Positions 9,485-18,169 of a stretch of 64,000 bases of DNA are shown here, in pieces. How positions within the stretch are numbered: the first letter of the stretch is position 1; each line of letters begins with the position of its first letter. Below the pieces are notes generated by a model. The model ran no database searches. It saw nothing but the letters and a program-made list of their open reading frames with translations, and had not been told where the DNA came from. Source of the stretch: CAXBMB01 sp052078155 (GTDB lineage: Bacteria; Pseudomonadota; Alphaproteobacteria; Kiloniellales; DSM-21159); NCBI GenBank assembly GCA_052078155.1, contig JBQJBP010000005.1, positions 1 through 64,000 of the forward strand, written 5' to 3'. A program made the translations under genes and the position numbers.

Positions 9485-9567
9485 AGTCTCATCGTCTTAC
9501 TTGGATTGACGAGGTGATTTCAGATAATCAGCACACAGCGCTGCTAAGCACTTCGATCCTGCTCCAG
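9482..9567 (+). repeat. Shortened subfamily B repeat after aat
   Basis: Begins TTAAAGTCTCATCGTCTTA and ends CACTTCGATCCTGCTCCAG. Compared with the full B copy at 62822 it keeps the left arm through GAGGTGATTTCA and the right end, but lacks the middle. Its left end provides the aat stop codon. Confidence 0.65.
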
Positions 9568-9610
9568 TCCCAACCGCGGCCGGTAAGACGGCAAAAGGAA
9601 CTGCTAACCG

Positions 9611-9916
9611 TCAGCCGATGACCTCACCAAAAACCATTTGGGGCTGGCCATTGTAGAAATTGGGAATGTCCTGGGCTGCCGGACCGATTGACGCCATGGC
9701 GGCTTCAAAGTTTGCTTTATCCGCAAAGACGATGGTGGCAATGGCGTGATGGGATTGCTTTCCGTCCGGACCTGCGCCGCCTTTGATGATCACGGTCTTT
9801 TCAATCTGGGGACCAATGGCAGTGCCGACAATGTCCATGTGCTTGGTGGTGTAGTAGTCGTAGTCAAAGGTGCTGTCGCTGGTAACCGGATAGAGCACCT
9901 GCAATGAGTAACCCAT
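9611..9916 (-). CDS. EthD-family small protein
   Basis: 101 residues with the ferredoxin-like EthD pattern: MGYSLQVLYP at the start, YYTTKHMDIVG with the conserved histidine, then AIATIVFADKANFEAAMA. EthD-type proteins accompany oxidative degradation genes in actinomycetes, but the many free-standing bacterial ones are uncharacterised. The start at 9916 has AAAGGGAG at good spacing; an upstream extension in the same frame would run into a dispersed repeat. It stands alone between repeats and is convergent with aat. Confidence 0.75.
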   Translation of the reverse strand: MGYSLQVLYPVTSDSTFDYDYYTTKHMDIVGTAIGPQIEKTVIIKGGAGPDGKQSHHAIATIVFADKANFEAAMASIGPAAQDIPNFYNGQPQMVFGEVIG

Positions 9917-9943
9917 CTGCTTCTCCCTTTTGCTTTTGATGGT

Positions 9944-10082
9944 CTGGAGCCAAATCGGGGCACGTGATCTCACCACGAGACAAGTATTCACGCGTGAAGT
10001 AGCTTCTTTTCAACCTGTTAGAGGGTGATTCACGAGAGGAGCAGAGCGCAAGGCGCTTCTACTTCTGTCGATCACTCTCCAG
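9944..10082 (+). repeat. Dispersed repeat, A/B hybrid copy upstream of the EthD gene
   Basis: The left end (CTGGAGCCAAATCGG) resembles subfamily A. From CTTCTTTTCAACCTGTTAGAGGGTGA to the right end CTTCTGTCGATCACTCTCCAG it follows subfamily B (compare 62822-62959). It probably contains or adjoins the promoter of the EthD gene. Confidence 0.75.
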
Positions 10083-10150
10083 CCTGCTGCGCCCCCGTAC
10101 AATGAGGCATCTTCCATAACATTGTAAACAAAGCAGCGCGGCATCACCGT

Positions 10151-10284
10151 TAGAGTCAATTTGGTTTAAGTGGACTCACTGCGTGATAACACTTGAAGCG
10201 TGAAACTCTTTTCGATGTTTTGAGGATGAGTCACGGTTTAGGTACAAGCGCAAAGCGCTTCTAACCAAACCGATCATGCTCTAG
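10151..10284 (+). repeat. Dispersed repeat, subfamily A
   Basis: A near-consensus A copy (TAGAGTCAATTTGGTTTAAG to CCGATCATGCTCTAG) with a perfect internal hairpin AAGCGCAAAGCGCTT at 10246-10260. It lies only 68 bases after the hybrid copy ending at 10082, so two copies sit almost in tandem. Confidence 0.9.
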
Positions 10285-10342
10285 TGAGTGAAGTTCTGAG
10301 GAGCGGGGCGGACCCTAAAAAACGAAAGGGAACGGGGCGCCC

Positions 10343-10900
10343 TCAGTTTTTGCTGTCGGCCTGCGCGCTGTCGGCTTCTTCCGTTATCACGGGGCGGCAA
10401 TCGATCACCCAGACATCATAAACCGGATGTTCCAATGACGAGATGGCGGGAGAAGAGGCGTACATCCAGCCTGTGAACAGGGCCTGGCGAGGCCGGTCGG
10501 GGCGCACGTCATCCACTTCCAGAAAAGCTGCCGATTCCGGCGGTTCGACCGGCGGCGTCTTGTAACAGGCCCGGGCGACAATCGACAGAGACCCGAAATC
10601 AATGGCCTGGTTCAGAGGCGCTTCGAAGGTGGAGATGCGCGCCGTGATCTTATCCAGCCCCTGCAGGACGGCAATGTCCTTGGGATCGCCCAGACTGTCC
10701 TGTGGAGACAACAAGGCGGGGACCAGTTCCTGTTGCCCTTCTTGTCTGTCGGAATCAGACTCAGAGAGGATTGAGGGGGCAGTAAAGGAGTTCTGGGTTT
10801 CCTGCGCTTCCAAAGCCCCTGAGGCAAGCGTTGACAACAGGAACAGCGCAGTTGCCGACAGCCCGGCAAAGACCGGCGGGTGACGCAAAGAAAGCCTCAT
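10343..10900 (-). CDS. DUF2155 domain-containing exported protein
   Basis: 185 residues. An N-terminal hydrophobic segment ending near ALEAQ (about residues 10-32) reads as a signal peptide. The C-terminal half KDIAVLQGLDKITARISTFEAPLNQ, followed by GWMYASSPAISSLEHPVYDVWVIDC, is the DUF2155 domain; two cysteines (ARACY and VIDC) could pair. Function is unknown. The gene is conserved beside NDUFA12, mlaD and aat in alphaproteobacteria. Its start overlaps the stop codon of the upstream small gene by four bases (ATGA), so the two are co-translated. Confidence 0.8.
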   Translation of the reverse strand: MRLSLRHPPVFAGLSATALFLLSTLASGALEAQETQNSFTAPSILSESDSDRQEGQQELVPALLSPQDSLGDPKDIAVLQGLDKITARISTFEAPLNQAIDFGSLSIVARACYKTPPVEPPESAAFLEVDDVRPDRPRQALFTGWMYASSPAISSLEHPVYDVWVIDCRPVITEEADSAQADSKN

Positions 10901-11115
10901 GTACCGGTATCCTTTTTGTAAGGATTGATCAGCGCTTCAACCAGGCCATGCAGGGTGTGGCGCACCTGCTGTTCATCGGCCCCCATCAGAATGGCATCTT
11001 CCAGGGCGTCCTGAGCCATCTCCTGGATTTCCTCCAGGTTCTCGTTCAACACCTTGATCTTTTCGCGACAGGAAACGGGCGTGCCATCGGGCGCGCGCCA
11101 AGTAGGTAAGTCCAT
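10897..11115 (-). CDS. Small conserved helical protein of unknown function
   Basis: 72 residues from ATG at 11115 (MDLPTWRAPDGTPVSCREKI); a start at 11169 would add 18 residues with no better ribosome site, so the start is uncertain. The body (KVLNENLEEIQEMAQDALEDAILMGADEQQVRH) is predicted to be almost entirely alpha-helical and acidic. No signal peptide or membrane segment is seen. It overlaps the DUF2155 gene by four bases, so a joint function is likely. I do not recognise a characterised family. Confidence 0.65.
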   Translation of the reverse strand: MDLPTWRAPDGTPVSCREKIKVLNENLEEIQEMAQDALEDAILMGADEQQVRHTLHGLVEALINPYKKDTGT

Positions 11116-11434
11116 GGGTCTCTGTTCGCCCCTATCACAACCTGATCGGCAAAAGCTGTCTGCCTTCATGAAGTCTCAGATGTAAGGGGCCTTTTGGCCA
11201 AGAGCAAGGCAAGAGTCTGATGACTGCCGGGAATTGCTCGCCTACTGCCAAGTTATTGATATTAAGACCTGGAAAGCTGAGAGGGCGCGCTTTCTGCTTG
11301 CAGTCAGGCACAAGACCCTTACTCTCAGGTGCAGAAAACAGGCACGGCTGAAGGACAGGACTTTCAGCTGTCGTACAGACAGGCCCGGCAATTTACTTTT
11401 GGGCCACAGGTTAGATTAGAAAAAGGGGGACGGC
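11116..11434. other. Divergent promoter region between the small gene and mscS
   Basis: About 320 bases between oppositely oriented genes, expected to hold both promoters. No repeat copy and no gene is seen here. Confidence 0.5.
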
Positions 11435-12262
11435 ATGGACAACGAAGTCGAGATGCTTGTTCAGGATATCGTAGACACCATTGCGCTCTACGGCTTGTCC
11501 GTACTGGGTGGCATTGCCATCCTGATCATTGGTCTGCTTGCAGCCAAATGGATGTCAGGAATGACAGACAAGGCACTGCGGCGGACCGGTAAGATTGATG
11601 ACACACTGCGCCCCTTCCTGGTCAGCCTCGTTCGCTACTTCGTGCTGGCCATTACGGTTCTGGCTGTGCTGTCAGAATTCGGGGTACAGACCGCCAGCCT
11701 GATCGCTGTTTTTGGTGCAGCCGGTCTGGCCATTGGCCTGGCCCTGCAAGGCACCCTCAGCAATGTGGCAGCCGGGGTCATGCTGTTGATTTTCCGCCCC
11801 TTCAAGGTCGGCGATTTCATTGAAGCCGGGGGCGAGTCCGGCACAGTCAAAGCCCTGACCCTGTTCGTCACCGAACTGGCCACCCCGGACAATGTGCAGA
11901 TCATCGTGCCCAATGGTCAGCTCTGGGGGTCTTCGGTGAAGAACTACTCCTTCAACAGCACCCGTCGCTGCGACATCAGCGTAGGCATTGGCTATGGCGA
12001 GGACATCGGCAAAGCCAGGAAGCTCATCCTGGATACGGTGAACAAGGACAGCCGGGCCCACAAAGATCCGGCGGCCATGGTCGCCCTGGTGGGTCTGGGC
12101 GACAGCTCCGTGGACCTGCAGGTGCGGATCTGGTGCAACGCCAGCGACTACTGGGATCTGAAATTTGAGCAAACCCAGGCCATCAAGGAGGCGCTGGACA
12201 AAGCCGGTGTTGATATCCCCTTCCCGCAACGGGTGGTGCACATGCAGGCTGCGGCCGACTGA
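11435..12262 (+). CDS. mscS: Small-conductance mechanosensitive channel
   Basis: 275 residues, the size of E. coli MscS. Three membrane segments lie at about 17-40, 60-85 and 90-115. The pore helix carries the Gly/Ala pattern AVFGAAGLAIGLALQGTLSNVAAG. The cytosolic beta domain follows (FRPFKVGDFIEAGGESGTV, VPNGQLWGSSVKNYS). It opens under membrane tension to release osmolytes on hypo-osmotic shock. The ribosome site AAAGGGGGACGGC precedes ATG. A strong terminator follows after a repeat copy. Its presence between DUF2155 and mlaD genes is unusual for this neighbourhood. Confidence 0.92.
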   Translation: MDNEVEMLVQDIVDTIALYGLSVLGGIAILIIGLLAAKWMSGMTDKALRRTGKIDDTLRPFLVSLVRYFVLAITVLAVLSEFGVQTASLIAVFGAAGLAIGLALQGTLSNVAAGVMLLIFRPFKVGDFIEAGGESGTVKALTLFVTELATPDNVQIIVPNGQLWGSSVKNYSFNSTRRCDISVGIGYGEDIGKARKLILDTVNKDSRAHKDPAAMVALVGLGDSSVDLQVRIWCNASDYWDLKFEQTQAIKEALDKAGVDIPFPQRVVHMQAAAD

Positions 12263-12265
12263 CCT

Positions 12266-12400
12266 TAGAGTCAAATCGGTTTAAGTGGACTCACTAGGTG
12301 ATACCACTTGAAGCGTGAAACTCTTTTCAATGTTTTAGAGGATGAGTCACGGTTTAGGTACCAGCGCAAAGCGCTTCTAACTAAACCGACCATGCTCCAG
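12266..12400 (+). repeat. Dispersed repeat, subfamily A, between mscS and its terminator
   Basis: TAGAGTCAAATCGGTTTAAG to CGACCATGCTCCAG. It begins four bases after the mscS stop codon and ends before the terminator at 12417, so the element is transcribed as part of the mscS 3' untranslated region. Confidence 0.9.
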
Positions 12401-12416
12401 GTCACACCAGACTGAC

Positions 12417-12449
12417 AAAAGGGCAGGCCTCGGGGCCTGCCCTTTTTTT
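12417..12449 (+). terminator. Rho-independent terminator of mscS
   Basis: Perfect 9-bp stem GGGCAGGCC/GGCCTGCCC (12421-12429 and 12434-12442), loop TCGG, then seven T. It is separated from the mscS stop codon by the repeat copy. Confidence 0.9.
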
Positions 12450-12509
12450 AGTCCTTTGCCGTCAATCGAGCCCTGATGAACTGAAGAACAACACGGATAA
12501 CAGGAGGAC

Positions 12510-13247
12510 CTACCGGCGGGACCGGGTTAGCCAAACAGGAATCTTCTGCTTCATTTCGTGGTAACGACCATCCTGTTGCGCCTCATGATGAGTGATCTCT
12601 GTACCGCGAAGTTTTCTCAGCAAGCTGAAAATGCTCTGGTCATGACGGTGTTCCTGGAAGTCCGGATGGTTCTTTTCATCGGACGGCGTGTCGTTTGAAT
12701 AGCGATAGCCATCAGCGACGGCGACCTCCCGCCACTCTTCCAGCAATTCGATGTTGCTCTTTGTTTTCTGGAGAACAACGAGATTGGCTGCCAGTTGGCT
12801 GGTTTTCATGTGCGGGGAAGCTCTGTCTACACCGATCCGGCTGGCACAGTTCTGTTTGGTCCAGTGGGCTTCTGTATGAACAAGGGCGAAGGAGAGCATC
12901 TTGAAAGGACTGCAGCGGACAATTTCCAGGTACTCCTGAAACCGGCGGCGTCCGTTGGGATTGAGACTGCTTCCCGCATCCAGGTAAACCACACAGTCAT
13001 CTGGATTGGCTTCTTTCAGCTTCTCCAGGATGACAACTGGTTTCCAGATCCAGTAGCCAAACCCCCTTTTCGACCGCATAAAGTCATTATGCGCTGACTT
13101 GAATTCCTCCGGCAGGCTGCTGCCGTCATAGACCTGACAACTGTCAAAAAAACCGGATTTCCGGGCACTCTCTTCAAAACCTGCCTTGCGGCTTTTAAAC
13201 CAGCCATCAGCAAAAGAAACCAGGTGTGTCTCGACCATTCCCGCCAT
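12510..13247 (-). CDS. Putative nucleotide-sugar glycosyltransferase-like protein
   Basis: 245 residues from ATG at 13247 (a second ATG nine bases on is also possible). Seen: an N-terminal region with HLVSFADGWF, then GFGYWIWKPVVILEKL, then CVVYLDAGSSLN, which looks like the acidic DxG/DxD-type site of a GT-A fold, and a C-terminal basic end. The GYWIWKP plus YLDAG combination occurs in uncharacterised glycosyltransferase-like proteins of surface polysaccharide loci; substrate unknown. It stands alone, flanked on both sides by subfamily A repeats, and interrupts a conserved gene neighbourhood, which suggests insertion. Confidence 0.55.
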   Translation of the reverse strand: MAGMVETHLVSFADGWFKSRKAGFEESARKSGFFDSCQVYDGSSLPEEFKSAHNDFMRSKRGFGYWIWKPVVILEKLKEANPDDCVVYLDAGSSLNPNGRRRFQEYLEIVRCSPFKMLSFALVHTEAHWTKQNCASRIGVDRASPHMKTSQLAANLVVLQKTKSNIELLEEWREVAVADGYRYSNDTPSDEKNHPDFQEHRHDQSIFSLLRKLRGTEITHHEAQQDGRYHEMKQKIPVWLTRSRR

Positions 13248-13359
13248 GCCGCCCCCGTTTGCCCGACTCCACCAACCAGGTGGCGGCAACCAGCATAACG
13301 ATTTAGCAAAAAAGAAAGAACAATCGCGCGAGACTTTATGAACAATTCCTGACAGCTCT

Positions 13360-13494
13360 TAGACTGAAATCGGTTTACGTGGACTCACTCCGTGACAACT
13401 CTTGAAGCGCCAAACTCTTTTCAGTGTTTAAGAAGATGAGTCTCGGTATCGGTACAAACGCAAAGCGCTTCTAACTAAAGCGATCATGCTCCAG
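13360..13494 (+). repeat. Dispersed repeat, subfamily A (diverged)
   Basis: TAGACTGAAATCGGTTTACG to CGATCATGCTCCAG, with several changes in the middle (CTTGAAGCGCCAAACTC). The hairpin is AAACGCAAAGCGCTT. With the copy at 12266 in the same orientation it brackets the glycosyltransferase-like gene. Confidence 0.85.
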
Positions 13495-13520
13495 CGCCAT
13501 CAGCAGCAGATCGAAAAACG

Positions 13521-13552
13521 AAAAAAGAGGCGACCCGAAGGCCGCCTCTTTT
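13521..13552 (-). terminator. Terminator of the NDUFA12-mlaD operon
   Basis: Stem AAGAGGCG/CGCCTCTT (13525-13532 and 13543-13550) with a run of A on the plus strand giving T on the minus strand, 30 bases beyond the mlaD stop codon. Confidence 0.75.
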
Positions 13553-13581
13553 CCTGTCTGAGTTCTCTCGGAAGCGATCGC

Positions 13582-14049
13582 TCAGGATCCGCCATCCGAA
13601 CTGTCCCCGGCCGAGCCGGTAAACATGAAGCGGCCCAGCAGATCTGTCAGGTTTACAGCGGACTGGGTGTATTCAATGGCGTCGCCTTCAGCCAGCATCA
13701 CATCCGAGCCCCCCGGTTCAAGCACAATGGCGTTCCCGCCCAGCAAGGACTGGGAAAGGATTTTGGCCGTGCTGTCTTCCGGCAGCTTGATGTCGTGGTC
13801 AATGGACAGGCTGAGGTGAGCCTGAAAGCTCTCCGGATCCAGATCGTGATCCACCACAGAGCCGATCTTGAGGCCAGCCATGTAAATGTCAGATCCGATG
13901 ACGATGCCGGAGGCGTCGTCAAAATCAGCTGTCACCACATAGCCACTGGCAGAGCGATAGCCAGAGGTGGTCAGCGCGAAGGCCACAAAGCCGACGGCCA
14001 CCAGAAGCACAACTGCCCCCATCACCGTTTCGATAATGTTCCTACGCAT
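13582..14049 (-). CDS. mlaD: MlaD-type lipid-transport substrate-binding protein
   Basis: 155 residues. An N-terminal membrane anchor (about 5-28, VMGAVVLLVAVGFVAFAL) is followed by one MCE domain (YVVTADFDDASGIVIGSDIYMAGLKIGSVVDH). This is the size and layout of MlaD, which forms a hexamer with the MlaFEB ABC transporter and moves phospholipids between the outer and inner membrane. The ABC subunits are not in this window. It lies 74 bases downstream of the NDUFA12 gene, the usual alphaproteobacterial order. Confidence 0.88.
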   Translation of the reverse strand: MRRNIIETVMGAVVLLVAVGFVAFALTTSGYRSASGYVVTADFDDASGIVIGSDIYMAGLKIGSVVDHDLDPESFQAHLSLSIDHDIKLPEDSTAKILSQSLLGGNAIVLEPGGSDVMLAEGDAIEYTQSAVNLTDLLGRFMFTGSAGDSSDGGS

Positions 14050-14123
14050 TCAACTGTTCCGTCGTGTCGCTGAAATCAAAATGAAAGAGAGTTCCCTGCT
14101 GCAAGCTCTCAAGCCGGCCTGTC

Positions 14124-14498
14124 TCACTCAGGAGACCAGGCTTCATAGTCACCAGCGGCTTTCTGACGCTGTCCTCCGCTCAGGGCATGCCCTTTGGGAT
14201 GATAGGCCTTTTCCGTGCCGGTGTGGTTCGGCTCATGAGGTTTTTGCCAGGAACGGCGGACAATGGCGCTGCTGTCAGGCACAGCTTCAACCGTATGATG
14301 CATCCAGGCATGCCATTCGGGCGGGATCCGGGAAGCTTCATCTTCTCCATTGAAGATCACCCAGCGACGCTCTTTACGCAGCGAATCCGCATGGACCTTG
14401 CCGCCACGTTTCATGACGTAGTAGCGGTTTCCCTGCTCGTCCTTGCCCACTTCCTTGCCGTTGAGCCAGGTAAAAATTCGTGTGCCGATCGTCGCCAT
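14124..14498 (-). CDS. NDUFA12-type NADH:ubiquinone oxidoreductase 17.2 kDa subunit
   Basis: 124 residues with the accessory-subunit signature GKEVGKDEQGNRYYVMK, then ERRWVIFNGEDEASRIPPEWHAWMHH and, at the C-terminus, WQKPHEPNHTGTEKAYHPKG. This supernumerary complex I subunit is shared by alphaproteobacteria and mitochondria and supports the taxonomic assignment. ATG at 14498 has GGA eight bases upstream. It is the first gene of a short operon with mlaD. Confidence 0.92.
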   Translation of the reverse strand: MATIGTRIFTWLNGKEVGKDEQGNRYYVMKRGGKVHADSLRKERRWVIFNGEDEASRIPPEWHAWMHHTVEAVPDSSAIVRRSWQKPHEPNHTGTEKAYHPKGHALSGGQRQKAAGDYEAWSPE

Positions 14499-15053
14499 AA
14501 CCAATTCCGTTTTGTCTTTTGCCGGGATGGAGTCCTTTCAGCTGTCAGAGCAGCAACAGGAGGATCCGAACCCCGGGAGGGCTTAGCTGTTAGTCAAAAG
14601 GCCCTTGTTGTCTGCAGATCTTGAGGTGTCTGCAGTCCTTGGAGCCTTTCAGGCCAGCCACGCAAAAAGAGCCTGCGCAAAGCTGGCTGGAATACCGGGC
14701 GGACTATGGCAGTTGCCCCCCAAAACGTCCAGCGCCCTTTTTGCCGCTTTCACTTCTGCTGTCCCTGCTGATTGAGAGCCAAATCAGCAATGTCAAACCC
14801 CGCAGGCGTCAGGCTGATGGTACCGGATGATCTGTTGGGCCTGAAGCAACCCAATGACCCGTTATTCCCGGGAGATCTCCGTCTAGCACCCGGCCCGTTA
14901 GGTTTCAGGAAGGCTGTTTTTCCATCATCAGGGGATGGCACATATCTCAGAATTCCTAAAGAATGGACCAGACAAAAAGGCCGAGTTGTCTGGGAAGGTG
15001 CCTTATCCGCCACAGGCATCAACGGAAAAAGAAAGTCGGGAGAGAGGGTCAGC
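14499..15053. other. Divergent intergenic region, no gene recognised
   Basis: 555 bases between the NDUFA12 gene and the DUF6352 gene, transcribed away from each other. Open frames on both strands (up to about 100 codons) have no recognisable product or ribosome site. No dispersed repeat copy is present. It should contain two promoters. Confidence 0.5.
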
Positions 15054-16154
15054 ATGACAGAAGGGCAGGAGCCGCAAGCATCTGGGGCATCGCAGATCGC
15101 CAGCCAGCAATCACAGTCGCAGGAACAGGATTTCTGGCGGGACTCGGGCTATCATCTGCTGGATCGCGCCCCTTCCGGTCGGCTGCTGGTGACCGACAAC
15201 TTTCTGCGGGCCTATCTGCTGCGCCCGGAGGTAGCCCCCGTTGCAGAATCCTGTGACGCTGAGCTGGCCCTGCACCAAGCCCTGCTGGACAACCCACGCC
15301 GCAAGGTGACAGCTGAAGACCTGAAACAACTGGCCGATCCCGATGCTGTGGAAGGCTACCAGATTGTCCTCGGCTTTCGCGATCGACTGCTGGCCGCGCC
15401 GGATCTGGAGAGTGCCTATCAGGCCTTCTTCACCGGCCCCCCCCCCCAAGGTGAACCACAGGCCCCCGTGCCCCCGCTTTTCCTGGATCAACTGGCCCAG
15501 ATCATCCTGCGCAACATCCTGCGCCACCAGCCCCGCCCCTTACAGCTGCGCGCGGCCGAACTTCTGTTCCGGGATCAGCAGATCACCCTGCAGGAAAGCC
15601 ATGCCATGGCGGCTGACGAGGAAGTGGTCAGCCTGCATGCCCGCAATGGTGGTCTGGGGGACCTGGGCCAGCTGGTGGTGGAAGCCGGCACCCAGCTGAA
15701 AGCCATCGAACTGGATGTGCTGACCGAAGAAAATGCCGGGATCTACTGGGAGCGCAACCAGCGCTATGACACGGTCCTGAATCTGGGGTTCGCTGGCGCA
15801 GGGCTAGATGCCCTTTGCCGGGTGCTGGAAAAGTGGGTCGCGCACTTCCTGTCCGTGGAGGTTTCCATCCAGCCGGTACAGGAAATCAGCGATCAGCGCT
15901 GGGTCTGGCATCTGGGCCTGGATGCCGAAGGCAGCCGACTGCTCAACGACCTCTACAACGGCAAGGAACCGGGCGAAGCGCAATTGGCCCGGCTGCTCAG
16001 CCTCTTCCGGCTGGAGTTCAAGAACCCCGCGGACATGCGCCCGGACATTGCCGGGCGTCCAGTTTATCTGGCTTTGTCCATGACCCCGGACAAAAAGCTG
16101 AAGGTCAAACCCCAGAACCTGCTGGTCAATCTGCCTTTGGCATCACGGAACTGA
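15054..16154 (+). CDS. DUF6352 family protein with an 11-C homopolymer
   Basis: 366 residues from ATG at 15054 with GGAGAGAGG upstream; a longer in-frame extension lacks these. Seen: an acidic Gln/Ser-rich N-terminus, then DFWRDSGYHLLDR and LLVTDNFLRAYLLRPEV, which I recall as the start of a proteobacterial family of unknown function (DUF6352), then a helical middle and a C-terminal FRLEFKNPADMRPDIAGRP. No signal peptide or membrane segment. The frame passes through a run of eleven C at 15437-15447 coding Pro-Pro-Pro, where one base gained or lost would truncate the protein. Confidence 0.7.
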   Translation: MTEGQEPQASGASQIASQQSQSQEQDFWRDSGYHLLDRAPSGRLLVTDNFLRAYLLRPEVAPVAESCDAELALHQALLDNPRRKVTAEDLKQLADPDAVEGYQIVLGFRDRLLAAPDLESAYQAFFTGPPPQGEPQAPVPPLFLDQLAQIILRNILRHQPRPLQLRAAELLFRDQQITLQESHAMAADEEVVSLHARNGGLGDLGQLVVEAGTQLKAIELDVLTEENAGIYWERNQRYDTVLNLGFAGAGLDALCRVLEKWVAHFLSVEVSIQPVQEISDQRWVWHLGLDAEGSRLLNDLYNGKEPGEAQLARLLSLFRLEFKNPADMRPDIAGRPVYLALSMTPDKKLKVKPQNLLVNLPLASRN

Positions 16155-16385
16155 CCCACGATTCCCCAGTTGCGTTGTCCTGCCTTCCCCGGCAGTCCCC
16201 TGCAGATCCGGTTGAGAGTACCGGGCCTGGTGCGGCCTGACAGGCGGCCCCGGCCTGACCAGTGCGCCGTGCTTCAAGCATCATCTCGCCATCTGACCCC
16301 TTCACGCGATCTGGCTAAAGGTCAGTCCACGATGTCAGCTGGGCAAGCGATTGCGGCTAGATGACCGTGACGCTGCCATTCACGG

Positions 16386-17174
16386 TTACGTGGCGGTCAC
16401 GCCACCGTCGATGACCAGTTCCGACCCGGTGGTAAAGGCTGCCTCGTCCGACAACAGGTAGGCCACCATTGCAGCGATCTCCGACACCTGACCGAGACGG
16501 CGAAGAGGAATCTGCCGGGTCAGACGCTCATGGGTTTTTTCAGGCTCCCGCGCGCCGTCAATCATGGCCTGAACCATGGGCGTTTCCACAAAGGTCGGAT
16601 GCACGGAGTTGCAGCGGATCTTGTTTCCCTCTTTGGCGCAATGCAGGGCAACGGACTTGGTCAGCAAACGCACGCCCCCTTTGCTGGCGTTGTAAGCCGC
16701 CAGGTTATGCCCGCCAATCAGACCGGAAACCGACGACATGTTGACGATGGAACCGCCTTCGGCTCCCCCGAAGGTCATGGCGCCGATGGCGTGCTTGCAG
16801 CCCAAAAAAACGCCGTCCAGATTCACGGCCATCACCTGTCGCCACTCTTCCAGCGTTGTGTCGACCACGGACTTGTTGATGGCAATACCTGCGGAATTGA
16901 CCAGCCCGTCCAAAGCCCCGTGGTCTCGGGTCAAAGCACTCAGAACCTCCTGCCAGCGACTTTCATCTGCCACGTTCTGTTCAAAACCCAGAACCCGCTC
17001 CGCCGGGGCCCCTTCGCGCAGTTCAGACACTGCCCGGTCCACTTTGTCCTGTGTCAGATCACTGATGGCGACCCGCCAGCCTTCCCTGAGCATGCGCTCC
17101 GCCACACCAAATCCGATGCCGGATGCCCCACCGGTTACCAGCAACAGCTTGGCCCGTCCTTCTGTCTCACTCAT
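16386..17174 (-). CDS. Short-chain dehydrogenase/reductase
   Basis: 262 residues. The NAD(P) glycine motif TGGASGIG lies near residue 12, followed by NSAGI, the catalytic Ser in NMSSVSG, and YNASK with the catalytic Tyr and Lys; it ends ELVIDGGVTAT. It is a classical 3-oxoacyl/alcohol-type SDR; the substrate cannot be told. ATG at 17174 has AAAGAG upstream, better than the in-frame ATG 18 bases earlier. It is 76 bases downstream of a TetR regulator gene on the same strand and may be controlled by it. Confidence 0.88.
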   Translation of the reverse strand: MSETEGRAKLLLVTGGASGIGFGVAERMLREGWRVAISDLTQDKVDRAVSELREGAPAERVLGFEQNVADESRWQEVLSALTRDHGALDGLVNSAGIAINKSVVDTTLEEWRQVMAVNLDGVFLGCKHAIGAMTFGGAEGGSIVNMSSVSGLIGGHNLAAYNASKGGVRLLTKSVALHCAKEGNKIRCNSVHPTFVETPMVQAMIDGAREPEKTHERLTRQIPLRRLGQVSEIAAMVAYLLSDEAAFTTGSELVIDGGVTAT

Positions 17175-17250
17175 TTCAATCTCTTTCGTCATGCAAATGG
17201 CAAATTGGCCCTGACAGATCCCTGCCAGGAAAGCTGTTGTGCAGAAGCCC

Positions 17251-17916
17251 TCAGTAATCCAGCAGCATGTTCAGCTGATCCGTGATGAGATTTTCCGCAG
17301 TCCCTTCAAACAGCTTCAAGCGGCCACATTTTTTCAGCACCAGAGCGCCGACAACATGGGCCACGAAGGAGAGTACGAGCTTTCGGGCTTCACCTTCATC
17401 TCCCATATGGCCGGTGGTGGCGGCCACCATCCGGTCGATGGCTTTCGACAGGCAGGCGTTGAGGTGGGCATCCAGCTCCGGCGTCAGGCCCTTTTTATCC
17501 GCCTGATAGAGGTAAAGCCCCAGGTCCAGCTCCACCGGATGGTCACTGTAGTAATCCGCATAGGCCATCAGGGCCTGGGCTGCCTGCATGCGGCCCGGCA
17601 GCGCGACCTCCGCCTTGGCTTCAATGGTGGCATCCAGGCGGGCCAGGGATTCCTCCAGAATGGCCGCGTAGATGGCTTCCTTGCTGTCGAAATAGAGATA
17701 AACAGCCCCCGGGGTGTAGCCTGCCCGTTTGGCGATGGAGCGCAGAGATGCACCTTCCAGCCCGTCTTCGACAAAGGCAGTTCTGGCGGCTTCCAGGATC
17801 ACATTGCGTTTGAAATCCTGAACCGCCCGCTGGCGCTGGGACCGACCTGCTTTGGGGGCTTTGCTGTCCTCAGCGGCAGTCTTTTCTTGTGCGTCCGGCA
17901 CGCGCGTCTCCCTCAC
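17251..17916 (-). CDS. TetR/AcrR-family transcriptional regulator
   Basis: 221 residues. After a polar tail, the HTH occupies about residues 35-85: ILEAARTAFVEDGLEGASLRS, then IAKRAGYTPGAVYLYFDSKE, textbook TetR. The C-terminal ligand domain begins around DYYSDHPVELDLGLYLYQ. GTG at 17916 is used as start with AGGA upstream. It lies between a crotonase gene upstream and an SDR gene downstream on the same strand, so an acyl-CoA-type inducer is a reasonable inference. The CCAAAC-N3-GTTTGG palindromes at 21570 and 48126 are of a kind TetR proteins bind, but linkage to this protein is not shown. Confidence 0.9.
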   Translation of the reverse strand: MRETRVPDAQEKTAAEDSKAPKAGRSQRQRAVQDFKRNVILEAARTAFVEDGLEGASLRSIAKRAGYTPGAVYLYFDSKEAIYAAILEESLARLDATIEAKAEVALPGRMQAAQALMAYADYYSDHPVELDLGLYLYQADKKGLTPELDAHLNACLSKAIDRMVAATTGHMGDEGEARKLVLSFVAHVVGALVLKKCGRLKLFEGTAENLITDQLNMLLDY

Positions 17917-18169
17917 CTTTATCCTGCTTACCAGCTGTCGGGCCCGACCGGATCAAATAGCTGCCTTGTCCGCCCCTGTGGCTTACCCATCCGTCAATCT
18001 ACCCCATCTCATCGACAGGCAACAACGCCCGCCTGATTGGTCAGCTCAACAGGACAGGTCTTACGACGGTCGCCGCCCGTCAACAGCCCTGAAAGCCATG
18101 AAAGGGCCACTCGAAAATGGACGGCAGGCCACCAGATCAGGGGGCCTGCCACCCCTCAGCATCAGCTTT

